From Candidatus Competibacter sp. (GTDB lineage Bacteria > Pseudomonadota > Gammaproteobacteria > Competibacterales > Competibacteraceae), in assembly GCA_029624815.1 (NCBI GenBank), contig JARSSH010000004.1, positions 1-38,729 of the forward strand: DNA of 38,729 bases, in the 5' to 3' direction. The notes below the pieces were generated by a model. That model searched no databases. It saw only the letters and a list, made by a program, of their open reading frames with translations, and was not told where the DNA came from. Both the position numbers and the translations under genes were made by a program. The number at the start of each line of letters is the position of its first letter. Within the stretch, counting starts at the first letter, position 1. Of the stretch, positions 33,854 to 38,729 are shown one piece after another.

Positions 33854-36721
33854 ATGAACGCGAATGAACAAAAGATCGTCAAGATGGCACATTTGATGCT
33901 ATTGGACATTCCGGATCGCACCAGCATTACCCCTGCGATTATTCAGGAACACATTGATCAGATTATGAATATGCACAGAATCAGGCAACCTGACTGGGGG
34001 AAGGATGTAGATTGCAACACCGTGATCGATGAACTGATCCGTCGTTTTAGCCAATGGATTGGCAAGGATTCCACGCTACAGAGCGATGAAGGACATATTC
34101 CGTGGCTAACCGCCGCCCGTAAACAGAACTGGATTTACTGGCAGCGTTACCGTGAATGGCTGGAACTCAAACTTTCTCCCGTAGCTGTCGATGCCCTTGA
34201 TCAGTCCACCGACTGGGTACTCAGCCTGCTGGAGGATCCGCAGCGTGATGGGCGCTGGGATCGGCGTGGATTGGTGGTCGGACATGTCCAGTCGGGCAAA
34301 ACCAGCCATTACACCGGCCTGATCAACAAGGCCGCCGACGCCGGTTACAAAATCATCATTGTGCTGGCAGGGCTGCATAACAACCTGCGGGCGCAGACCC
34401 AAATACGACTGGATGAGGGCTTTCTTGGCTACGAAACCGGACCAGTTATCGGTGATGCCTTACGCACGATTGGCGTGGGCGAACTCAACAGTGATCTTGG
34501 CATTCGTCCGAATTTCGCCACCAACCGCTCCCAAAACGGCGATTTCAACACTAAAGTGGCCCGGAATTTCGGCGTCAGCCCCGAGAAGCGGCCCTGGCTG
34601 TTCGTGGTCAAGAAGAACAAAACCGTTCTGAAGCGGCTCCTGAGCTGGATTTACAACCACGTCGCCAATACCAAGGATCAGGAAACCGGACGAAAAATCG
34701 TAACCCACTTACCCCTGTTGCTGATTGATGACGAAGCCGATCATGCTTCGGTTGATACCGGTAACCAGATTTTCGACGAACATGGACATCCTGACCCGCA
34801 GCACGAACCAACGGCCATCAACCGGCTGGTGCGCCAGATTCTGCATACTTTCAGCCGTTCGGCTTATGTGGGCTACACGGCCACGCCGTTTGCCAATATT
34901 TTCATTCATCGGCAAGGTGTGACCACAGAAGAAGGCCCCGATCTGTTTCCTGCCGCGTTCATCATAAATCTGGCCTCTCCCTCCAACTATGTCGGCCCAG
35001 CCCGGGTCTTTGGGCTGCGCGTTGGTGACTTACGGGAAGATGGTCTGCCCCTGATCCGCGAAGTGACTGATTATGCGACCGACGATGGCACTCAGGGCTG
35101 GATGCCTCAGCGGCATAAAAACGGTCACCATCCACTCTATCAAGGGCAGGACAGCTTGCCGCCTTCGCTGGTGGAGGCTATTGATGCGTTTTTGCTGTCC
35201 TGCGCAGTGCGCCAGTTACGCGGACAGGGCCGCGAACATGCGTCGATGCTGGTTCATGTTACCCGCTTCACTGCGGTTCAGAAGCAGGTCGCCCGCCAGA
35301 TTGAGGCACATAAGCGGCATATCCGGCAAAGGCTGCAACGACAGGTTGATCACCTTTCTCTGCTTGAGCGCTTGGCGACGCTCTGGGAGCGTGATTTCAT
35401 TCCGACCAGCGCCGGAATCAATGACGACATCACGGGCGGCATCGCTGGGTTGCCTTCCTGGTCGGCCATTTTGGCGATATTGCCGGAGATCATTGAGGAT
35501 GTTCATGTCCGCACGATCAACGGTACGGCGAAGGATGCGCTGGACTATGTCGAGCATCAGAAAACCGGATTGAAAGTTATTGCCATTGGTGGCGACAAGC
35601 TGGCCCGGGGCCTGACTCTGGAGGGTCTGAGCGTCAGTTACTTCCTGCGGGCGTCCCGCATGTACGACACGCTCATGCAGATGGGGCGCTGGTTTGGCTA
35701 CCGGCCTGGCTATCTGGATATCTGCCGACTCTACACTACCGGCGATTTGATCGAATGGTTTGGGCACATTGCTGATGCCAGCGAGGAACTGCGCCAGGAA
35801 TTTGACATGATGGCTGAAAGCGGCGGCACACCCCGCGACTATGGGTTGCGGGTGCAGTCACATCCGGTACTCATGGTCACCTCACCGCTGAAAATGCGTA
35901 CCGCCCACAGCATGATGCTGTCTTTCAGTGGCTGTATTCTGGAAACGGTCGCCCTACACCGGGATCTGGGGCCATTACAGCGCAATCTGGCCGCGACTCA
36001 AGCCTTTTTAAATGCTCTCGCGCCACCCGATGAACTCAGCCCTGAACGCTGGCGAAATGGCAGCCGGCAATCGTGGGAAGGCGGCTTTCTCTGGAAGGCT
36101 GTATCTTACGAACTGGTTATTGAGTTTCTGACCCGGTATCAAACACATCCGGCAGCCCGCAAGGTCAATGGGGACTTGCTGGCCGAATTTATTGGATCAA
36201 TGGCGGAAATCGGGGAACTGACCTCCTGGACTGTGGTGTTGATCGCAGGTGATGGCAAAAAAGCCCAAATAACGGACCGTCTGGAAATCAATATGCTTAA
36301 ACGTGCCCGAAAGGGCGAACACCCGGATCGCTATTCCATTGGTCGACTGCTTTCTCCCCGCGATGAAGCCATTGATCTCGATGAGGCCGCGTGGCTGGCG
36401 GCCTTGGCGGAGACTCAACACAACTTCAAGCCGGATCCGGGCCGGCTCCATGAAAATCAGGAACCTCCCAAAATACCCAGTGGCCCGGTGATCCGCAAAA
36501 TCCGGGGATTCGGGGCTGAAGGTGTACCAGCGCATCCCGAACGCGGGTTGCTGATGCTTTATCCCCTCGATCCAGAACACGCAAAGCTACCCGACGATAC
36601 CCCACCCGTTATTGCGTTTGGCATCAGTTTCTCCGGTAGCAATGCTGGGCGAAAAGTGGAATACAAGGTCGATAATTTGCTTTGGGAACAGTGGGAGCAG
36701 GAATATGGCGCTGCCGAATGA
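33854..36721 (+). CDS. Z1-domain SF2-type ATPase (putative helicase/translocase), defence-associated
   Basis: This 955-residue protein has Walker A 'GHVQSGKT' (residues 143-150), Walker B 'LIDDEADH' (290-297), motif III 'VGYTATPFAN' (339-348), and after the Z1 segment a motif V-like 'IGGDKLARGLTLEGL' and motif VI 'MGRWFGYRPGY' (610-620) with the likely arginine finger. The order and wording are those of Z1 proteins found with MutL/MORC-like ATPases. A C-terminal region of about 300 residues of unknown fold may contact DNA or partners. AGAGG lies 6-10 nt before the ATG. The coding sequence overlaps the next gene by 17 bp. It should couple ATP hydrolysis to DNA movement for the downstream nuclease; this is inferred from family context. 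Confidence 0.93.
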   Translation: MNANEQKIVKMAHLMLLDIPDRTSITPAIIQEHIDQIMNMHRIRQPDWGKDVDCNTVIDELIRRFSQWIGKDSTLQSDEGHIPWLTAARKQNWIYWQRYREWLELKLSPVAVDALDQSTDWVLSLLEDPQRDGRWDRRGLVVGHVQSGKTSHYTGLINKAADAGYKIIIVLAGLHNNLRAQTQIRLDEGFLGYETGPVIGDALRTIGVGELNSDLGIRPNFATNRSQNGDFNTKVARNFGVSPEKRPWLFVVKKNKTVLKRLLSWIYNHVANTKDQETGRKIVTHLPLLLIDDEADHASVDTGNQIFDEHGHPDPQHEPTAINRLVRQILHTFSRSAYVGYTATPFANIFIHRQGVTTEEGPDLFPAAFIINLASPSNYVGPARVFGLRVGDLREDGLPLIREVTDYATDDGTQGWMPQRHKNGHHPLYQGQDSLPPSLVEAIDAFLLSCAVRQLRGQGREHASMLVHVTRFTAVQKQVARQIEAHKRHIRQRLQRQVDHLSLLERLATLWERDFIPTSAGINDDITGGIAGLPSWSAILAILPEIIEDVHVRTINGTAKDALDYVEHQKTGLKVIAIGGDKLARGLTLEGLSVSYFLRASRMYDTLMQMGRWFGYRPGYLDICRLYTTGDLIEWFGHIADASEELRQEFDMMAESGGTPRDYGLRVQSHPVLMVTSPLKMRTAHSMMLSFSGCILETVALHRDLGPLQRNLAATQAFLNALAPPDELSPERWRNGSRQSWEGGFLWKAVSYELVIEFLTRYQTHPAARKVNGDLLAEFIGSMAEIGELTSWTVVLIAGDGKKAQITDRLEINMLKRARKGEHPDRYSIGRLLSPRDEAIDLDEAAWLAALAETQHNFKPDPGRLHENQEPPKIPSGPVIRKIRGFGAEGVPAHPERGLLMLYPLDPEHAKLPDDTPPVIAFGISFSGSNAGRKVEYKVDNLLWEQWEQEYGAAE

Positions 36722-37712
36722 ACGCGAGGCGCTGCTGACGGCTTGGCGGGCGCTGGCAGGCCGCGCCAGTGAACCGGGCTGGCGCTGCATTTCTGTCGCG
36801 ACCTACGCTCACTGTCACCTGCTGGCGGGCCGGCGCTTTCCCGGCAATGAGGAGGCGCTGCTGGCCGGGTTTCATCTGGCGATCCCTCCGACTGAATTGC
36901 CACTGGGGCATGGTTTTGTGGTTCTGACCGTTGATCTGGGAACCACCGAGCCGGATCGAGTCTGGTTTGGACTGGTGCGTCAGCCCGCTGGCAATCCTGA
37001 AATGTTTACCCTGATGGCCGCTGATATAGTCTCGACGCTGGGCGCGGTTTCCGGTCTGGATGAAGGATCGCTCTTCCGGCTGTTTCTGGATCGGATTCGG
37101 GCTTGGCAGAACTTCATGCGCCGGGGACACGATGGTCTGCTGAGCCCGGAAGCGGAGATCGGGCTGCACGGCGAACTGATCCTGCTGGGAATGCTAATTG
37201 ACGCCGGTCTGGAGGTGTTGCCAGCGGTTGATGCCTGGCGAGGACCATTGCACGGCCTGCATGATTTTGAAACCGCCGCCGGCGCCATCGAAGTCAAAAC
37301 CACGGCCTCCGAACAGGGCTTTCCGGTCAAGATCCTGTCGCTGGAACAATTGGACCCCAGTCTTGCGGAACCGCTCTACCTGGCTGGAATACATCTGAGT
37401 GCCGACTCAGAGGGACTGAATCTCACAGGTCGGGTTGAGGGGGTCCGGCAACGGTTGCGGAACGATTCTGCCACTCTGCTCGCCTTCAGCACGCTGCTAC
37501 TGCACGCCGGCTATGCCGACACCATGGCGGATCGCTATCCCCGGCGGTTCGTCCACGACCGGAGCCGTCTGTTGCGGGTGGACGACCGCTTCCCCAACCT
37601 TATCCGCTCCAGGATACCATCCGCCATTACTACCGTTCGCTATGAAATTGACCTTGACCGGTTCGAATGCGAAGACCAGATGCTAACCGACATCCTGCTT
37701 CACAATGAGTAA
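36705..37712 (+). CDS. PD-(D/E)XK nuclease-fold protein (DUF4420-like), defence-associated
   Basis: The protein is about 335 residues from the ATG at 36705, which has GGAG 9-12 nt upstream and lies inside the end of the Z1 gene. The frame is open from 36612, but those extra residues are shadow. The core carries 'GLHGELILLGMLIDAG' (helix with Glu), then 'LHDFETAAGAIEVKTTAS', in which Asp187, Glu196 and Lys198 form a D-X8-ExK active-site pattern of the PD-(D/E)XK superfamily. The intact triad predicts a DNA endonuclease. It is sandwiched between the Z1 ATPase and AIPR genes, the usual place of DUF4420 in these systems. It is the most likely effector or DNA-cutting subunit. Confidence 0.88.
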   Translation: MALPNEREALLTAWRALAGRASEPGWRCISVATYAHCHLLAGRRFPGNEEALLAGFHLAIPPTELPLGHGFVVLTVDLGTTEPDRVWFGLVRQPAGNPEMFTLMAADIVSTLGAVSGLDEGSLFRLFLDRIRAWQNFMRRGHDGLLSPEAEIGLHGELILLGMLIDAGLEVLPAVDAWRGPLHGLHDFETAAGAIEVKTTASEQGFPVKILSLEQLDPSLAEPLYLAGIHLSADSEGLNLTGRVEGVRQRLRNDSATLLAFSTLLLHAGYADTMADRYPRRFVHDRSRLLRVDDRFPNLIRSRIPSAITTVRYEIDLDRFECEDQMLTDILLHNE

Positions 37713-37718
37713 AACCAC

Positions 37719-38705
37719 ATGGAATTGATCGACTTTTTAAGGCAAACCCAAGCCGAGGTCCGGGAGCGTATCAACAACCCGGATAGTGCTTCCCCTTACG
37801 AAGAACTGGTCTTTACCGAGATCGTCATGCAGCACATGGCTGATATCGGTATGACTTTTGAACCTGCCACATGCCACCATGAGGCAAGATTCGGAAATGC
37901 AATACTCCGTTTGAGTGGCTATGCCCTGTCGGATGATACCGATCAGCTTGATTTGTTCGTCAGTCTATATTCCGGGACTGATGATCTGAAATCTATTCCT
38001 GATAGCGAAACAAAAAAAGCTGCCGAGCAGTGCCTGCGATTTCTCAAGGGATGTGCCGAAGGAAAACTGGTAAAAAACATGGACGAGTCCAATGAAGCCT
38101 ACGCGCTGGCCCTAAAGATCCAGCAGTGCTATCCCAATTTGGACCAGATCAGAATCTACATCCTGACTGACCAGCAGGTCAAGTCGAAAAACTTTGCTTC
38201 CCGGGAATTGGATGGCAAGACGATCAAATTGGAAGTCATGGACATCGAACGACTTTATCACCATTGGGCGGAAGGTAAGCCACGCGACGAGATCGCAGTC
38301 AACTTTATGGAGGTCGCTGGTAGTGCTTTGCCCTGTATCTATGTGCCTAGCGAAATGTCTGACTACGACTATGCACTTACAGTAATCCCAGGAGAAGTAT
38401 TGAGATTCGTCTATGAGAAATATGGAGCACGACTACTAGAGGCTAATGTGCGTTCTTTTCTCAACGTAACTGGAAAAGTCAACCGCAGTATCCGGGATAC
38501 ACTGATGAAAGATCCGGAGCATTTTATGGCTTACAATAACGGTATCGTAATTCTTGCCGATGAAGTCAGGCTGGAAAAAACCGCCAGTAATATTCCAGGT
38601 ATTCTCTGGATGAAGGGTATGCAGATTGTCAATGGTGGCCAGACCACGGCGTCTATCTATTTCACCAAGAAGAAGGGTGAAGTCCTAGACTTGCTGGAAA
38701 AGTGA
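37719..38705 (+). CDS. AIPR family protein (abortive infection phage resistance), truncated
   Basis: These 328 residues start at ATG 37719, 6 bp after the previous stop. The N-terminal part ('SPYEELVFTEIVMQHMADIGMTFEP', 'YALSDDTDQLDLFVSLYSG') and the block 'EHFMAYNNGIVILADEV' followed by 'GMQIVNGGQTTASIYFTKKK' (Asn305-Thr309) are the hallmarks of AIPR proteins. The family normally continues for another 250-400 residues after NGGQT. Here a TGA at 38703-38705 stops it 20-odd residues later, 24 bp before the window end. Either a frameshift or assembly error at the contig edge, or a real truncation, explains this. AIPR proteins are linked to abortive infection, and nuclease activity has been proposed for relatives. 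Confidence 0.88.
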   Translation: MELIDFLRQTQAEVRERINNPDSASPYEELVFTEIVMQHMADIGMTFEPATCHHEARFGNAILRLSGYALSDDTDQLDLFVSLYSGTDDLKSIPDSETKKAAEQCLRFLKGCAEGKLVKNMDESNEAYALALKIQQCYPNLDQIRIYILTDQQVKSKNFASRELDGKTIKLEVMDIERLYHHWAEGKPRDEIAVNFMEVAGSALPCIYVPSEMSDYDYALTVIPGEVLRFVYEKYGARLLEANVRSFLNVTGKVNRSIRDTLMKDPEHFMAYNNGIVILADEVRLEKTASNIPGILWMKGMQIVNGGQTTASIYFTKKKGEVLDLLEK

Positions 38706-38729
38706 AGGAGCGGGATGCATCCTGCCGGT

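Overview
The window is about 38.7 kb of GC-rich DNA, densely packed with genes on both strands. It looks like a gammaproteobacterial (or at least proteobacterial) chromosome contig. The support is an XrtA/PEP-CTERM-type exopolysaccharide locus, an AcrB-type RND pump with its own adaptor, a LolD-like ABC exporter, AqpZ, UppP, a compact cobUTCS operon, and a group-1-like sigma-70 with proteobacterial regions 2 and 4. Genus-level placement (for example a Competibacter-like lineage) would be a guess. No rRNA, tRNA, CRISPR array or complete insertion sequence was seen.

Layout. 1-260: remnant of a Uma2-type nuclease. 267-4654 (-): three-gene ABC export unit (ATPase, FtsX-type permease, AttH/CrtC-like lipocalin protein). 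4867-10704 (+): front half of an XrtA-type exopolysaccharide cluster (export lipoprotein, chain-length protein, tyrosine autokinase, beta-barrel protein, ExeA-like ATPase), which stops abruptly at an aquaporin gene. 11702-15919 (-): an exported protein of unknown function and a large hybrid sensor kinase. The kinase gene is split by a 284-bp palindrome-ended element flanked by TTAC, and removing the element restores one frame of 985 codons. 16184-18977: a PdxA2-like dehydrogenase divergent from pdxS-pdxT (ribose-5-phosphate-dependent PLP synthase). 19061-22356: L,D-transpeptidase, SUMT (cobA), a DUF4124 protein and uppP. 22439-26798 (-): RND permease and adaptor behind a promoter with a 20-bp palindrome. 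The permease gene carries two in-frame copies of a 36-bp palindromic intergenic-type repeat. 26915-29815 (-): cobU-cobT-cobC-cobS joined by ATGA overlaps.

30016 to the right edge (+): the most interesting region. It is a tight five-gene operon encoding an ankyrin-repeat/sigma-70 fusion, a GHKL (MutL/MORC-like) ATPase, a Z1-domain SF2-type ATPase, a PD-(D/E)XK protein of the DUF4420 type, and an AIPR (abortive infection) protein that stops early just before the window ends. The last four match anti-phage neighbourhoods described for paraMORC/Z1 systems, and the set resembles what I recall of the five-gene mzaABCDE system. The near-housekeeping sigma factor with an ankyrin sensor-like domain as first gene is the component whose role is least explained.
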